This document shows positions 26,618 through 36,720 of a stretch of DNA of 64,000 nucleotides, piece by piece. This DNA is from Acidovorax sp. FJL06 (lineage in GTDB: Bacteria; Pseudomonadota; Gammaproteobacteria; Burkholderiales; Burkholderiaceae_C). The notes under the pieces were generated by a model. The model did no database searches. It saw nothing but the letters and a program-made list of their open reading frames with translations, and was not told the DNA's origin. Location: NCBI RefSeq assembly GCF_003852545.1, contig NZ_QAJR01000002.1, positions 37,096 through 101,095 on the forward strand, given 5' to 3'. A program made the translations under genes and the position numbers. How positions within the stretch are numbered: position 1 is the stretch's first letter; every line of letters begins with the position of its first letter.

Positions 26618-26672
26618 AGCCCTGCCCACGGCAAGCCTCCCCCATTTCACAGACTTCACCCAAGGAAGCCCG

Positions 26673-27053
26673 ATGTTCCGCACCCTGCTCAAATCCAAGA
26701 TCCACCGCGTGGCCGTGACCCAGTGCGAGCTGCACTACGAAGGCTCCTGCGCCATCGACGAGGACCTGCTCGACGCGGCCAACATCGCCGAGAACGAGCA
26801 GATCCACATCTGGAACATCAACAACGGCGAGCGCTTTGTCACCTACGCCATCAAGGGCCAGCGCGGCAGCGGCATGATCTCGGTGAACGGCTCGGCCGCG
26901 CGCCGCGCATCCGCAGGCGACCTCATCATCATTGCGGCCTTTGCGCAGGTGCACGACGACCAGGTGGCCGCGCACCAGCCCCAGCTGGTGTTTGTGGACG
27001 ACCACAACCGCCAGACGGAACTGCGCCACGCCGTTCCCACGCAGGCCCTGTAA
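26673..27053 (+). CDS. panD: Aspartate 1-decarboxylase (proenzyme)
   Basis: 126-residue proenzyme that makes beta-alanine for pantothenate. It cleaves itself at Gly24-Ser25 (YEGSC) to form the pyruvoyl cofactor; flanking [16 protein letters not shown] and [11 protein letters not shown] are conserved. The length is normal. An AAGGAAG ribosome site lies before ATG 26673. It is separated from panB and panC by 8.7 kb but lies in the same cofactor block. Confidence 0.97.
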   Translation: MFRTLLKSKIHRVAVTQCELHYEGSCAIDEDLLDAANIAENEQIHIWNINNGERFVTYAIKGQRGSGMISVNGSAARRASAGDLIIIAAFAQVHDDQVAAHQPQLVFVDDHNRQTELRHAVPTQAL

Positions 27054-27055
27054 CG

Positions 27056-28381
27056 GTGGCGCCGACCCACGACGGGCTGGTAGCCCGCAGCCTCGCCAGC
27101 GTGTGGCACCCCTGCACGCAGATGAAACGGCACGAAGCCCAACCGCCCGTGGCCATTGCCCGCGCGCAAGGCCCGTGGCTGTATGGCACCGATGGCCAGC
27201 GCTACCTCGACGCCATCAGCTCCTGGTGGGTCAACCTGTTTGGGCACAGCCACCCGCACATCCAGGCGTCGCTCGTGGACCAACTGGGCCAGCTCGACCA
27301 TGTGATGCTCGCGGGCTTCACCCATGCGCCGGTGGTGGAACTGTCGGAGCGCCTCGCCGCGCTCACCGGCCTGGGCCATGCGTTCTATGGCAGCGACGGC
27401 GCCGCTGCCACCGAGATCGCGCTCAAGATGAGCGCGCACTACTGGCGCAACACCGGCCGCCCCGCCAAGAGCCGCTTTGTGGGCCTGGCCGGCGGCTACC
27501 ACGGCGAAACCGTGGGCGCGCTGGCCGTGACCGACATCGCCATCTTCCGCGAGGCCTATGCACCGCTGGTGCGCCTGGCCGACACCGTGCCCAGCCCCGA
27601 CGCACGCGGTGCGGCACCGGGCGAAACCGCACAGGACGTGGCCCGGCGCGCCGCCGCCGCACTGGAGGCTTGGCTGCAGGAGCATCACGCCACCACGGCC
27701 GCACTCATCGTCGAGCCCCTGGTGCAGTGCGCCGCCGGCATGGCCATGCACGACCCCGAATACCTGCGTCTGGCGCGTGCGCTGTGCAGCCGCTACGAGG
27801 TGCACCTGGTGGTCGATGAAATCGCCGTGGGCTTTGGCCGCACGGGCACCATGTTCGCGCACCAGCAGGCAGGCATCCGGCCGGACTTCATTTGTCTGTC
27901 CAAAGGCCTCACGGGCGGCACGCTGCCCCTGTCGGCCGTACTGACCACCGATGTGGTGTATGCCGCGTTCTACGACGACGATGTGGCGCGCGGCTTTCTG
28001 CATTCGCACTCGTACACCGGCAACCCGCTGGCCTGCCGCGCCGCGCTGGCCACGCTGGAATTGTTCGAGCAGCTGGATGCCCTGAAGGCCAACGGGGCAC
28101 TCGCGCAGCGCATTGACGCCGCCTGCACGCCCCTCACGCAGCACCCGCGCGTGCAGCATGCACGCCGCCTCGGAATGATCTGGGCCTGGGATGTGGACAC
28201 CACGCTGCCCGACTTTTCCCGGCGCTACCACCAGCACGCGATGGCGCGGGGGCTGGTGCTGCGCCCCATCGGAAAAACGCTGTACGCCATGCCACCGTAT
28301 GTGCTCGACGACGAGGCCGTGCAGTGCCTCGCCAGCGGCGCGCTCGATGCGCTGAACGCCACCCTGCAAGAGGAGATTTGA
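27056..28381 (+). CDS. bioA: Adenosylmethionine-8-amino-7-oxononanoate transaminase
   Basis: 441-residue PLP aminotransferase that converts KAPA to DAPA in biotin synthesis, using S-adenosylmethionine as amino donor. Class III aminotransferase motifs are the WHPCTQM start, SSWWVNLFGHSHP, FYGSDGAAATEIALK and the PLP lysine in LSKGLTGG. The GTG at 27056 lies two bases after the panD stop and gives the expected N-terminus. The stop TGA shares one base with the bioD start. Confidence 0.96.
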   Translation: MAPTHDGLVARSLASVWHPCTQMKRHEAQPPVAIARAQGPWLYGTDGQRYLDAISSWWVNLFGHSHPHIQASLVDQLGQLDHVMLAGFTHAPVVELSERLAALTGLGHAFYGSDGAAATEIALKMSAHYWRNTGRPAKSRFVGLAGGYHGETVGALAVTDIAIFREAYAPLVRLADTVPSPDARGAAPGETAQDVARRAAAALEAWLQEHHATTAALIVEPLVQCAAGMAMHDPEYLRLARALCSRYEVHLVVDEIAVGFGRTGTMFAHQQAGIRPDFICLSKGLTGGTLPLSAVLTTDVVYAAFYDDDVARGFLHSHSYTGNPLACRAALATLELFEQLDALKANGALAQRIDAACTPLTQHPRVQHARRLGMIWAWDVDTTLPDFSRRYHQHAMARGLVLRPIGKTLYAMPPYVLDDEAVQCLASGALDALNATLQEEI

Positions 28382-29052
28382 TGATGGGATGTTTTGTGAC
28401 CGGCACCGACACCGGTGTCGGCAAGACGCTGGTGTCCGCCGGGCTGCTGCATGCGCTGGCACGCCACCACCGCCATGTGGTGGGCATGAAGCCCGTGGCG
28501 GCCGGCCTGGTGCCCTGGGGTGAAGACTGGGCCAGCGAGGATGCGATCGCGCTGCGCTCGGCCTCCACGCTGGCCGTGCCGCCCGCGCTGGACAACCCCG
28601 TGCTGCTGCCCGACCCGCTGTCGCCCCACATCGCGGCCGCGCGGGCCGGGGTACAGATCGACATCGCCGCCATCGTCGCCAGCTACCAGGCGCTCGCGGC
28701 CCAGGCCGATGCCGTGGTGGTGGAGGGTGCGGGTGGCTTTCTGGTGCCGCTCACCGACACGCTGACCGGCGCCGACCTGGCCCAGGCGCTGGCCCTGCCC
28801 GTGGTGCTGGTGGTGGGCCTGCGCCTCGGTTGCCTGAACCATGCGCTGCTCACCGCCGAGGCCATCCGCGCGCGCGGCCTCACGCTGGCCGGCTGGGTGG
28901 CCAACCGCATCGACCCGGAGATGGGCGCCGCCGACGAAAACATCGCCTACCTGCGCGCACGGCTGGGCGCCCCGCTGCTGGCCGAGGTGCCCTACCAGGA
29001 CCTGCCCGAACCCGGCAGCCTGGTTTTTGACCTGCCGAAGGACTGGCAATGA
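28381..29052 (+). CDS. bioD: Dethiobiotin synthase
   Basis: 223-residue ATP-dependent carboxylase that closes the ureido ring of dethiobiotin. The P-loop [10 protein letters not shown] is at the N-terminus, MKPVAAGL and [11 protein letters not shown] follow, and length is typical. Two consecutive ATG codons occur at 28381 and 28384; the first is coupled to the bioA stop (TGATG). The bioF start overlaps the bioD stop as ATGA, so bioA-bioD-bioF form one tightly coupled operon. Confidence 0.96.
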   Translation: MMGCFVTGTDTGVGKTLVSAGLLHALARHHRHVVGMKPVAAGLVPWGEDWASEDAIALRSASTLAVPPALDNPVLLPDPLSPHIAAARAGVQIDIAAIVASYQALAAQADAVVVEGAGGFLVPLTDTLTGADLAQALALPVVLVVGLRLGCLNHALLTAEAIRARGLTLAGWVANRIDPEMGAADENIAYLRARLGAPLLAEVPYQDLPEPGSLVFDLPKDWQ

Positions 29053-30278
29053 CAAGCTCCACGGCCCCCCAGCCCTCCTGGCTGGACGAGATCCCCGCGC
29101 GCCTGGCCGACATCGAACGCGCCCACCTGCTGCGCCGCCGCCGCGTGGTCGAGCCCGCCGGTGGCGCCCGCCTGTGGGTGGACGGCCAGCCCATGCTGGC
29201 CTTCTGCAGCAACGACTACCTGGGCCTGGCCAGCCACCCGGATCTGGCCGAGGCTGCACGCGAGGCCACCCACCGCTTTGGCGTGGGCGCGGGCGGATCG
29301 CCCCTGGTCAGCGGCCACAGCGCGGCCAACGATGCGCTCGAACACGAACTGGCCGCCTACGTGCAACTGCCCCGCGCGCTGTACTTTTATGCGGGCTACG
29401 CCACCAACACCGGCATCATCCCGGCGCTGGTGGGCGAGGGGGATGCGCTGTTCTCCGACGCGCTCAACCACGCCTGCCTGATCGACGGCGCCCGCCTGTC
29501 GCGCGCCACCATCCACCGCTACCCGCATGCCGACCTGGCCGCGCTGGAGGCACAGCTCGCCGCCAGCCCCGCGCGGCGCAAGCTGGTGATCAGCGACGCG
29601 GTGTTCAGCATGGACGGCGACCTGATCGACATCCCCGCGCTGCTCGCGCTGTGCGAACGCCACGACGCGCTGCTGCTGCTGGACGATGCCCACGGCTTTG
29701 GCGTGCTGGGGCCAGAGGGGCGCGGCAGCCTGGCGCAGGCGGGCCTGACGGGTGCCACGGCCTCGCGCCGCGTGCTCTACATGGCCACGCTGGGCAAGGC
29801 CGCCGGGGTGGCCGGCGCGTTTGTGGCGGGCGATACCGCCCTCATCGAATGGCTGCTGCAAAAGACCCGCACCTACATCTTTGCCACCGCCGCCCCACCG
29901 CTGCTGGCCAGTGCGCTGCGCCAAAGCCTGCAGCTCATGGCAGCGGCCGATGACCGGCGCGCGCACCTGGGCAGGCTCATCGCGCAGTTGCGCCAGGGCT
30001 TGGCCACGCTGCCCGCGCAGCTGGGCTGGCACCTGCTGCCGTCGCACACGCCCGTGCAGGCGCTGGTGATCGGCAGCAACGAAGCCGCCTTGGCCGTGAT
30101 GGAAAGCCTGCGCCTCCAGGGCCTGTGGGTGCCCGCCATCCGCCCGCCCACCGTGCCGGTGGGCACGGCCCGGCTGCGCATTGCGCTGTCGGCGGCCCAC
30201 ACCGAGGCCGACGTGGACCAGCTGCTGGTGGCCTTGGAGCGCTGCGCACAGCACGCGCTGACCCGCGCCCCGGGATAA
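29049..30278 (+). CDS. bioF: 8-amino-7-oxononanoate synthase
   Basis: 409-residue PLP enzyme joining pimeloyl-ACP/CoA and alanine to make KAPA. Motifs of the alpha-oxoamine synthase family are [22 protein letters not shown], the PLP-contacting [10 protein letters not shown] and the Schiff-base lysine in [10 protein letters not shown]. Last gene of the bioADF unit; bioB and bioC are not in the window. The gene converges on the carbonic anhydrase gene across a GC-rich hairpin. Confidence 0.96.
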   Translation: MTSSTAPQPSWLDEIPARLADIERAHLLRRRRVVEPAGGARLWVDGQPMLAFCSNDYLGLASHPDLAEAAREATHRFGVGAGGSPLVSGHSAANDALEHELAAYVQLPRALYFYAGYATNTGIIPALVGEGDALFSDALNHACLIDGARLSRATIHRYPHADLAALEAQLAASPARRKLVISDAVFSMDGDLIDIPALLALCERHDALLLLDDAHGFGVLGPEGRGSLAQAGLTGATASRRVLYMATLGKAAGVAGAFVAGDTALIEWLLQKTRTYIFATAAPPLLASALRQSLQLMAAADDRRAHLGRLIAQLRQGLATLPAQLGWHLLPSHTPVQALVIGSNEAALAVMESLRLQGLWVPAIRPPTVPVGTARLRIALSAAHTEADVDQLLVALERCAQHALTRAPG

Positions 30279-30297
30279 GCGCCCCCCGGGTACGGCA

Positions 30298-30320
30298 GGC
30301 GGCCCGGAAACAAGGCCGCC
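30298..30320. terminator. GC-rich hairpin between convergent bioF and carbonic anhydrase genes
   Basis: GGCGGCC and GGCCGCC form a 7-base stem around a 9-base loop midway between two convergent stops. There is no U-run, so it would be a weak or factor-assisted terminator at best. Confidence 0.4.
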
Positions 30321-30331
30321 CTCGGGTGCCG

Positions 30332-31090
30332 TCAGGTGCTTTCCTTGATCACCCGGCCATTGAGCGGCTGCAGCGGCCGCGCATTGGCGCTGTACACCTG
30401 GCGAAACGCCTTGATCTGCTGAGCGCTGAGCTTCACGGGCTCCTTGAGCACCATCCACTGCACCCCCTCGGAGCAAGGCGGCGTGGTCAAGGACCCGGCA
30501 AAGCTGTAGTAGCCCTTGCGCTCGGGCAGCAGGCTGCCCACATCCAGCGTGAGCCCGTCCACCGTCACCTGCTCGCCCACGCGTGGCAGGTGGGCAAAGA
30601 TGGGCGCCCAGGCGGCATTGGCCTTGCCGGGCTGGATCAACACAGCCACCACACCCAGCCCACCGTCGCTGCCCTTGTGCACGAAGTGCGCCACCATGGC
30701 CGCACGTTTGCCGCCAATGGCTTCTTCGCTGGGCGTGTGGAAGTGGAATTGCAGCAGCTCCAGGGCCTTTCCGTCCACCACCAGCTTGCTGCCGGCCGGC
30801 AGATTGACCTGCACCGTGTGCCCGTTGTTGACCAGCGTCGGGGCCGCCGGGGTGTACTGGAAGTCGAGCGCGGGCAAGGCCTCCTTCACCGTCTTGCGGA
30901 TGTCCACCGGGCTCTGGGATGCGCCCCGCGCGCAGGCCTCGAAGCTGGCCTCCAGCGAACCCCAATGGGCCGCCCCGTGTTTACCTTTGTATTCCCAGTG
31001 CGGGCGGGCGCCCTCGGCACTGGCAGCCGCCGCAGCGCACAGCACAAGTGCGGCCAGGCTCACTTTCTGGATGCAGGCAAGGTGTTTCAT
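30332..31090 (-). CDS. Alpha-type carbonic anhydrase, exported
   Basis: 252-residue zinc enzyme interconverting CO2 and bicarbonate, with a cleavable signal peptide (about residues 1-25), so periplasmic. Zinc ligands are H116 and H118 in FHFHTPSEE and H135 in AHFVH. The proton-shuttle region is NNGHTVQV. QSPVDI and SLTTPPCSEGV are family signatures, and C53 with the Cys of PPCSEG can form the conserved disulfide. ATG 31090 gives a normal signal peptide. It stands alone, convergent with bioF. Confidence 0.95.
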   Translation of the reverse strand: MKHLACIQKVSLAALVLCAAAAASAEGARPHWEYKGKHGAAHWGSLEASFEACARGASQSPVDIRKTVKEALPALDFQYTPAAPTLVNNGHTVQVNLPAGSKLVVDGKALELLQFHFHTPSEEAIGGKRAAMVAHFVHKGSDGGLGVVAVLIQPGKANAAWAPIFAHLPRVGEQVTVDGLTLDVGSLLPERKGYYSFAGSLTTPPCSEGVQWMVLKEPVKLSAQQIKAFRQVYSANARPLQPLNGRVIKEST

Positions 31091-31360
31091 GGCATGGAGC
31101 AGGGGTCGTGAACAGGCACCGTCGAACTGCGCGTTACCCGGCCCCATGCCGGGCACGCGACGCCCGGCCAGAACCTGTTCGTGGACCGGGCTGCGCGCAT
31201 TCTGAGCACTTGCGCCGCGCGCGGCAATGAAAATCGTGCGCCGCCGGACCGGCCGGCCGCAGCGCCGTAAACTGGCGTGGTGCGCGCAGCCCCCCTGCGT
31301 GCCCCGCGTGCTCCGGCAGGACACACGGGCCCTCCCCACACAACCGCCATCACCATCACC

Positions 31361-31720
31361 ATGCCCCATCTTGTCGTCGAATACTCCAGCAACCTGCCCC
31401 ACTTCCCCGAGGCAGAGACCCTGACCGCCCTCAACGCCACACTGTGCGCCCACCCCCAGGTGCAGGACGAGGCCGACCTGAAGACGCGCTTTGTCGTGGC
31501 CGACAGCTTCGAGATCGGCACCGCCCCCGCCCACCGCGCCTTTGTGCACGCGCAGCTGCGCCTGCTCGCGGGCCGCACGCCCGAGGCCAAGACAGAGCTG
31601 GCGGGCCGCATTGCCGCCGTGCTGCGCGAACGCACGCCCCGGCCGCAGGGCGTGATGGTGCAGCTCAGTGTGGAGATCGTGGACATGGACCGGCCGAGCT
31701 ATGTGAAGGAACGGCTCTGA
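31361..31720 (+). CDS. 5-carboxymethyl-2-hydroxymuconate isomerase-like tautomerase
   Basis: 119-residue protein of the CHMI (HpaF) branch of the tautomerase superfamily. The start MPHLVVEYSSNL leaves a free N-terminal proline after Met removal, which is the catalytic base of the family. Internal FVHAQLRLLAGR and the closing VMVQLSVEIVDM match CHMI. HpaF acts in homoprotocatechuate breakdown, but no other hpa genes are nearby, so the true substrate is open. Confidence 0.85.
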   Translation: MPHLVVEYSSNLPHFPEAETLTALNATLCAHPQVQDEADLKTRFVVADSFEIGTAPAHRAFVHAQLRLLAGRTPEAKTELAGRIAAVLRERTPRPQGVMVQLSVEIVDMDRPSYVKERL

Positions 31721-31781
31721 AAATTGGATAGCTGCCAGCGCTTGCTCCACGGGCGCTGGGGGCCGATTTTCTTCAAATTTT
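31721..31781. repeat. AGCGCTTG-family dispersed repeat between convergent genes
   Basis: GGATAGCTGCCAGCGCTTGC, a divergent second arm GGGCGCTGG, and GGCCGATTTTCTTC fill almost the whole gap between the tautomerase stop and the pabBC stop. Any terminator for either gene would have to lie in it. Confidence 0.7.
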
Positions 31782-33578
31782 CTATCTCTCCAGCGTGGCC
31801 GCCAGCCAGCCGCGCAGGCTGTTGATGAAGGCCCAGCCCTGCACCCGGGGCACATCGGCCACACGCAGCACGGCCTCCACCACCCGGCCCTCACGCAATG
31901 CCACGGCACGGCCCACGCCGGGCAGCAGGCCGCAGGACAGCGGCGGCGTCACCCACCGCCCGTCGATGAGCGCGGCAATGTTGCCGAAGGTGCCCTCGGT
32001 GATCTCGCCCGCCGCGTTCCACAGCAGCGTGTCAAACACACCGGGCGTGGTGGGCGCAAACGCCGCATAGTGCGCACGGCGCGTGGTCTTGTAACGCACA
32101 AACTCGCTGCGGGCCTCAGCCAGCGGGCGCGGGGCCAGTTGCAGGCGCACGGGTTCGGCCGTGGGCAACAGGGCAAAGGCCTCGGCCCGGGGCCTGCCCG
32201 TGGCGCCCAGCAGCAGGCGCACGCGCCATGCGCCCTCGGCATGGTCTGCCGCCACTGCCTGCAGGCATTGCAATACGGCCGCCGCATCCCAGGGCACGCC
32301 GAAATGTGCGGCCGCCGACTGCAGGCGTGCCAGGTGGTCGGTCAGATGCCGGAAGCTGCCCGCCTGCAACGCCAGGGTTTCGAGCAGGTCAAAGGGCTGG
32401 CTCGCGCGCTCGACAAACGCGCGCTTGTGCTGCCACTCGCTCCACTCGGCATCGGCCAGCGCGCCCGAGGTGATGCCGCTGCCAATGCCGCAGGTGGCGC
32501 GCACGGTGCCGCCTTCAGGGCGCAGCACCACGGTGCGGATGGGCACATTGAAGGTTGCGGCCACGGCATGTGGGCCCTGCGCACCGGGCGGGCCGGCCGG
32601 GCGCACCACCCCCACGGCGCCGCAGTACACGCCGCGCGGCGCGCCTTCGAGCGCGTGGATCATCCGCATGGCACGCACCTTGGGCGCCCCGGTGACGGAG
32701 CCGCAGGGGAACAGCGCGGCAAACACGTCCGTGAGCGTAGTGCCGGGCCGCGTGCGCGCGGTCACGTCCGAGGTCATCTGCCACACCGTGGGCAGGGCCT
32801 GCGTGGCAAACAGCACGGGCACGCGCACGCTGTGGGGCAGCGCAATGCGCGACACATCGTTGCGCAGCAGGTCCACGATCATCACGTTCTCGGCACGCTC
32901 CTTGGGCGCCGTGCGCAGGTGCGCCGCCTGCTGCGCGTCCTCTTCGGGCGTAGCGCCGCGCGGGGCCGTGCCCTTCATGGGGCGGGCCAGGATATGGCCG
33001 CCGCCTGGCGCATCCCGCCAGTCGAAGAACAACTCGGGCGACACCGACAACACCTGCTCGCCCCCGGTGTCGATGTGCGCCGCATACCCGCCGGGCTGGG
33101 CGCGCAGCAGCGCCGCAAACAGGGCCGGGGCCGAGCCCTGCAGCGTGCCGTGCAGGGGGGCCGTGTGGTTGACCTGGTACAGCTCGCCCGCCGCAATCGC
33201 CTGCTGGATCTGCGCCAGCGCGGCGTCGAATTGCGCGCGGTCGGGGCTGTCGGTCCACGTCACCTGCGCGGGCGGTTCGGCACCTGGGCCGTCATCGCGC
33301 TCGGGCCAGGGCAGCGGCGCGTCGTACACCGCAAACCAGGCCAGCGGGCCGTCAGCGGCGTGGGTCAACAGCGCCGCATCGAACGCGGCAGCGGCCTCGT
33401 AGCGCACACAACCCACACACCAGCGGCCTTGCTGCGCGGCCGCGTGCACGGCGTCGAGCACGCTGCGCACCTCGTGCAGCGCATGGGCCACCAGCACCTC
33501 GCGCGGCGTGCCAAAGGCGTGGCGCAGGCGGGGGGCGCCGGGGTCCAGCGGCTGGGTGAAGTCAATGCGGGATGTCAC
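31782..33578 (-). CDS. Fused aminodeoxychorismate synthase component I / 4-amino-4-deoxychorismate lyase
   Basis: 598-residue bifunctional enzyme for p-aminobenzoate, the folate precursor. The N-terminal about 350 residues are chorismate-binding PabB (LARPMKGTAPRG with the active-site Lys, RAENVMIVDLLRND, FPCGSVTGAPK, TCGIGSGITSGA). The C-terminal about 220 are PLP lyase PabC (YKTTRR lysine, LLWNAAGEITEGTFGNIA). Such fusions are common in betaproteobacteria. It starts with GTG at 33578 and lies 79 bases downstream of nadA on the same strand. Confidence 0.94.
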   Translation of the reverse strand: MTSRIDFTQPLDPGAPRLRHAFGTPREVLVAHALHEVRSVLDAVHAAAQQGRWCVGCVRYEAAAAFDAALLTHAADGPLAWFAVYDAPLPWPERDDGPGAEPPAQVTWTDSPDRAQFDAALAQIQQAIAAGELYQVNHTAPLHGTLQGSAPALFAALLRAQPGGYAAHIDTGGEQVLSVSPELFFDWRDAPGGGHILARPMKGTAPRGATPEEDAQQAAHLRTAPKERAENVMIVDLLRNDVSRIALPHSVRVPVLFATQALPTVWQMTSDVTARTRPGTTLTDVFAALFPCGSVTGAPKVRAMRMIHALEGAPRGVYCGAVGVVRPAGPPGAQGPHAVAATFNVPIRTVVLRPEGGTVRATCGIGSGITSGALADAEWSEWQHKRAFVERASQPFDLLETLALQAGSFRHLTDHLARLQSAAAHFGVPWDAAAVLQCLQAVAADHAEGAWRVRLLLGATGRPRAEAFALLPTAEPVRLQLAPRPLAEARSEFVRYKTTRRAHYAAFAPTTPGVFDTLLWNAAGEITEGTFGNIAALIDGRWVTPPLSCGLLPGVGRAVALREGRVVEAVLRVADVPRVQGWAFINSLRGWLAATLER

Positions 33579-33657
33579 AACAAAAAAGGCCTCTGGCGCC
33601 TGACCAGTGGGCGGAATCAGCTATCAATAACAGAGCAAACCCATGCCTGCAGCTTTC
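33579..33657. other. nadA-pabBC spacer with degenerate dispersed repeat
   Basis: The spacer contains CAGCTATCAATAACAGAG, resembling one arm of the AGCGCTTG repeats. On the minus strand, a short GC stem (AGGC/GCCT) is followed by TTTTTT and could weakly terminate nadA transcription just before the pabBC start. Confidence 0.35.
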
Positions 33658-34788
33658 TCAGGCCGCGCCCAAGTGCGGCACCAGCGCCGCCGTGGGCTGT
33701 CCGTTCTTGAGCGCCGCCGTGAAGGCCAGCATGCGGTCAATCGGCTGGCGGGCGCGCGGGATCAGGGTGGGGTCCACATGGATCGCATTGGCGCCGGCCT
33801 CCAGCACGCGGGCCACGTCGGCCAGGCCGTTCATCGCCATCCAGGGGCAGTGCGCGCAGCTCTTGCAGGTGGCACTGTTGCCAGCAGTGGGCGCTTCGTA
33901 GAAGGTCTTGCCGGGGTTGAGCGTGCGCAGCTTGTGCATCATGCCGTTGTCGGTGGCCACGATGAACTCGGTGGCGTCCATTTCGCGCGCTGCCTTGAGG
34001 ATGGCGCTGGTGGAGCCCACGGCATCGGCCAGGGCCACCACGTCGGCGGGGCTCTCGGGGTGCACCAGCACCTTGGCGGCGGGGTGGTCCTGCTTGAGCA
34101 GCCCCAGCTCGACGGCCTTGAACTCGTCGTGCACGATGCAGGCGCCGTTCCAGAACACCATGTCCGCGCCGGTTTCGCGCTGGATGTAGGCGCCCAGGTG
34201 GCGGTCGGGCGCCCACAGAATCTTCTGGCCTGCAGCCTTGAGCGCGCTCACGATCTCCAGCGCGCAGCTCGATGTGACCAGCCAGTCCGCGCGCGCCTTC
34301 ACGGCCGCGCTGGTGTTGGCGTAGACCACCACGGTGCGGTCGGGATGCTGGTCGCAGAACGCGCTGAATTCGTCGATGGGGCAGCCCAGGTCCAGCGAGC
34401 AGGTGGCATCCAGGTCGGGCATGAGCACCGTCTTTTCGGGGCTCAAGATCTTGGCCGTTTCGCCCATGAAGCGCACGCCACTCACCACCAGCGTCTGCGC
34501 CGCGTGGTCGCGGCCAAAGCGGGCCATCTCCAGCGAATCGCTCACGAGGCCGCCAGTTTCCTCGGCCAAGTCCTGCAGGTCCGGGTGCACGTAGTAGTGC
34601 GACACCATGACCGCGTTCTTCTCTTTGAGCAGGCCGCGGATCTTGTCCTTGAGCGCGGCGCGCTCGGCCTGCGAGGGCTCGGGCGGCACGCGCGCCCAGG
34701 CGTGTTTGGTGGAGCAGACGGCGCCCGAGGTCGCCTCATCGGGCTGCTCGTATTCGACGTCGATGCGGTGGAGGGTGGCCGTGCTCAT
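33658..34788 (-). CDS. nadA: Quinolinate synthase A
   Basis: 376-residue [4Fe-4S] enzyme condensing iminoaspartate and dihydroxyacetone phosphate to quinolinate. The cluster Cys positions are recognisable in [22 protein letters not shown] and [29 protein letters not shown] near the N-terminus is the family signature. The ATG overlaps the nadC stop as ATGA, so nadC-nadA form a coupled pair. The substrate-making nadB lies about 10 kb to the left. Confidence 0.97.
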   Translation of the reverse strand: MSTATLHRIDVEYEQPDEATSGAVCSTKHAWARVPPEPSQAERAALKDKIRGLLKEKNAVMVSHYYVHPDLQDLAEETGGLVSDSLEMARFGRDHAAQTLVVSGVRFMGETAKILSPEKTVLMPDLDATCSLDLGCPIDEFSAFCDQHPDRTVVVYANTSAAVKARADWLVTSSCALEIVSALKAAGQKILWAPDRHLGAYIQRETGADMVFWNGACIVHDEFKAVELGLLKQDHPAAKVLVHPESPADVVALADAVGSTSAILKAAREMDATEFIVATDNGMMHKLRTLNPGKTFYEAPTAGNSATCKSCAHCPWMAMNGLADVARVLEAGANAIHVDPTLIPRARQPIDRMLAFTAALKNGQPTAALVPHLGAA

Positions 34789-35636
34789 GCCAGCTCCTGC
34801 AGGCGCATCGAAAAGTCGGTGGCCTTCACGTCCTTGGTCAGCGTGCCGATGGAGATGCGGTCCACACCGGTCTCGGCCAGCGCGCGCAGGCCATCGAGCG
34901 TGACGCCGCCCGAGATTTCCAGGATGGCCCGGCCGGCGTTGATGCGCACGGCCTCGCGCAGCTGGGCCAAGGGCATGTTGTCGAGCAGCACCATCTTCGC
35001 GCCGGCGTTCAGCGCCTCGGTCAACTGCTCCAGGGTTTCGACCTCGATTTCAATGAACGTCGCTTGCGCGGCCACGGCTTGTGCGGCTTTGAGCACCGCC
35101 GTCACGCCGCCGGCGGCTGCAATGTGGTTTTCTTTGATGAGCACCGCGTCGTGCAGGCCGATGCGGTGGTTGGTGCCACCGCCCACGCGCACGGCGTATT
35201 TCTGTGCCAGGCGCAGGCCGGGCAGGGTCTTGCGCGTATCGACGATCTGCGCACGCGTGCCGGCCACCGCGTCCACATAGGTGCGGGTCTTGGTGGCCAC
35301 GGCCGACAGCAATTGCAAAAAATTGAGGGCGGTGCGCTCGGCGCTGAGCAGGGCGCGGGCATTGCCTTCCAGCGCCAGCACCACCTGGTCGGGCGCGCAG
35401 CGCTGGCCTTCGGCCACATGCCAGGTGATCTGCACGCCGGGGTCGAGTGCGCGCAGTGCGGCTTCGGCCCAGGGGGCGCCGCAGATCACGGCGTCTTCAC
35501 GCGCCAGGATGCGCGCGCGGGCGCGGCGGGCGGGGTCGATCAGGCTGGCGGTGAGGTCGCCGGTGCCCACGTCTTCGGCCAGGGCGCGGGCCACATCGGC
35601 CTGGGCCAGGGCCTTCACATCGTCGTTGTCTCTCAT
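34785..35636 (-). CDS. nadC: Nicotinate-nucleotide pyrophosphorylase (carboxylating)
   Basis: 283-residue quinolinate phosphoribosyltransferase giving nicotinate mononucleotide. Motifs are [55 protein letters not shown] and LEISGGV. ATG 35636 (MRDNDDVK) gives the family's usual length; ATG 35669 would add 11 residues. It is divergent from panB, so the 166-base gap holds both promoters. Confidence 0.96.
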   Translation of the reverse strand: MRDNDDVKALAQADVARALAEDVGTGDLTASLIDPARRARARILAREDAVICGAPWAEAALRALDPGVQITWHVAEGQRCAPDQVVLALEGNARALLSAERTALNFLQLLSAVATKTRTYVDAVAGTRAQIVDTRKTLPGLRLAQKYAVRVGGGTNHRIGLHDAVLIKENHIAAAGGVTAVLKAAQAVAAQATFIEIEVETLEQLTEALNAGAKMVLLDNMPLAQLREAVRINAGRAILEISGGVTLDGLRALAETGVDRISIGTLTKDVKATDFSMRLQELA

Positions 35637-35802
35637 GGTGCTTTTCGCGGGGGGTAACGCTGCTGTCATGGGCCGCGAGCATACCGGGAACGCAAAGGCC
35701 ATTGCGCCGACACGGGCCGCGGGCCACAGAGGCGGCAACCAATAAGTACACCCAGTATTGGTCGCATAGACTCGCGGCAATTTTTTGGCCTCACCGCGCT
35801 AC

Positions 35803-36684
35803 ATGACCGCCACCAGCCCTGTTTCTGCAACGCCCTACGGCACGCTGCCGCCCGCATCCCCCCTGCCCCAGCGCCGGCCCGTGAGCCTGCCCCGCCTGTC
35901 GCAAATGCGCGCGGCGGGCGAGAAGATCACCATGCTCACCGCCTACGACGCCACCTTTGCCGCCGTGGCCGATGCGGCGGGCGTGGAATGCATTCTGGTG
36001 GGCGACTCGCTGGGCATGGTGTGCCAGGGCCTGCCGAGCACCGTGGGCGTGCAGCTCGACACCATGGCCTACCACACGGCCAGCGTGGCGCGCGGCCTGC
36101 ACCGCGTGCAGGGCACGGCCTGGCTGGTGGCCGACCTGCCCTACGGCACCTACGCCGAAAGCCGCGAGCAAGCCCTGCGCAGCGCCTGCGTGCTGATGCA
36201 GGCGGGCGCGCACATGGTCAAGCTCGAAGGCGGCGGCTGGACGGCGCCCACAGTGGAATTTCTGGTGCAGCGCGGCGTGCCCGTGTGCGCCCACCTGGGC
36301 CTCACGCCGCAAACGGTGCACGCGCTGGGCGGCTACCGCGTGCAGGGCAAGACCGACGACGCGGCCCGCACGCTGCGCAAAGAGGCGCATGAGCTGCAGG
36401 ACGCAGGCGCCACCATGCTGGTGCTGGAGATGGTGCCCGCCGTGCTGGCCGCCGACCTCACGGCCGAGCTGCCGCACTGCCACACCATCGGCATCGGTGC
36501 GGGCAATGGCACGGCCGGCCAGGTGCTGGTGTTGCACGACATGCTGGGCATGAACCTCGGCAAGATGCCGAAGTTCGTGCACAACTTCATGCAGGACGCC
36601 GGCAGCGTGCGCGGCGCGATGGAGGCCTATGTGCAGGCCGTGAAGCGGGGCAGCTTTCCGGACAACGCCCTGCACGCCTGGTGA
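35803..36684 (+). CDS. panB: 3-methyl-2-oxobutanoate hydroxymethyltransferase
   Basis: 293-residue enzyme that makes ketopantoate from ketoisovalerate and methylene-tetrahydrofolate. Signatures are [21 protein letters not shown] (metal-binding Asp), [15 protein letters not shown] and [14 protein letters not shown]. An N-terminal extension of about 30 Pro/Ser/Thr-rich residues precedes the core. ATG 35803 is preferred to an upstream TTG. It is followed after 36 bases by panC. Confidence 0.97.
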   Translation: MTATSPVSATPYGTLPPASPLPQRRPVSLPRLSQMRAAGEKITMLTAYDATFAAVADAAGVECILVGDSLGMVCQGLPSTVGVQLDTMAYHTASVARGLHRVQGTAWLVADLPYGTYAESREQALRSACVLMQAGAHMVKLEGGGWTAPTVEFLVQRGVPVCAHLGLTPQTVHALGGYRVQGKTDDAARTLRKEAHELQDAGATMLVLEMVPAVLAADLTAELPHCHTIGIGAGNGTAGQVLVLHDMLGMNLGKMPKFVHNFMQDAGSVRGAMEAYVQAVKRGSFPDNALHAW

Positions 36685-36720
36685 GCCCGTTCCCTATCTC
36701 CTTCTGACCCTTCCGACCCC

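Noticed and set aside
31343-31363. Run of CATCAC units that looks like a His-tag coding sequence
   Set aside because: It lies just before the tautomerase start outside the chosen frame; a chance short repeat rather than a construct.
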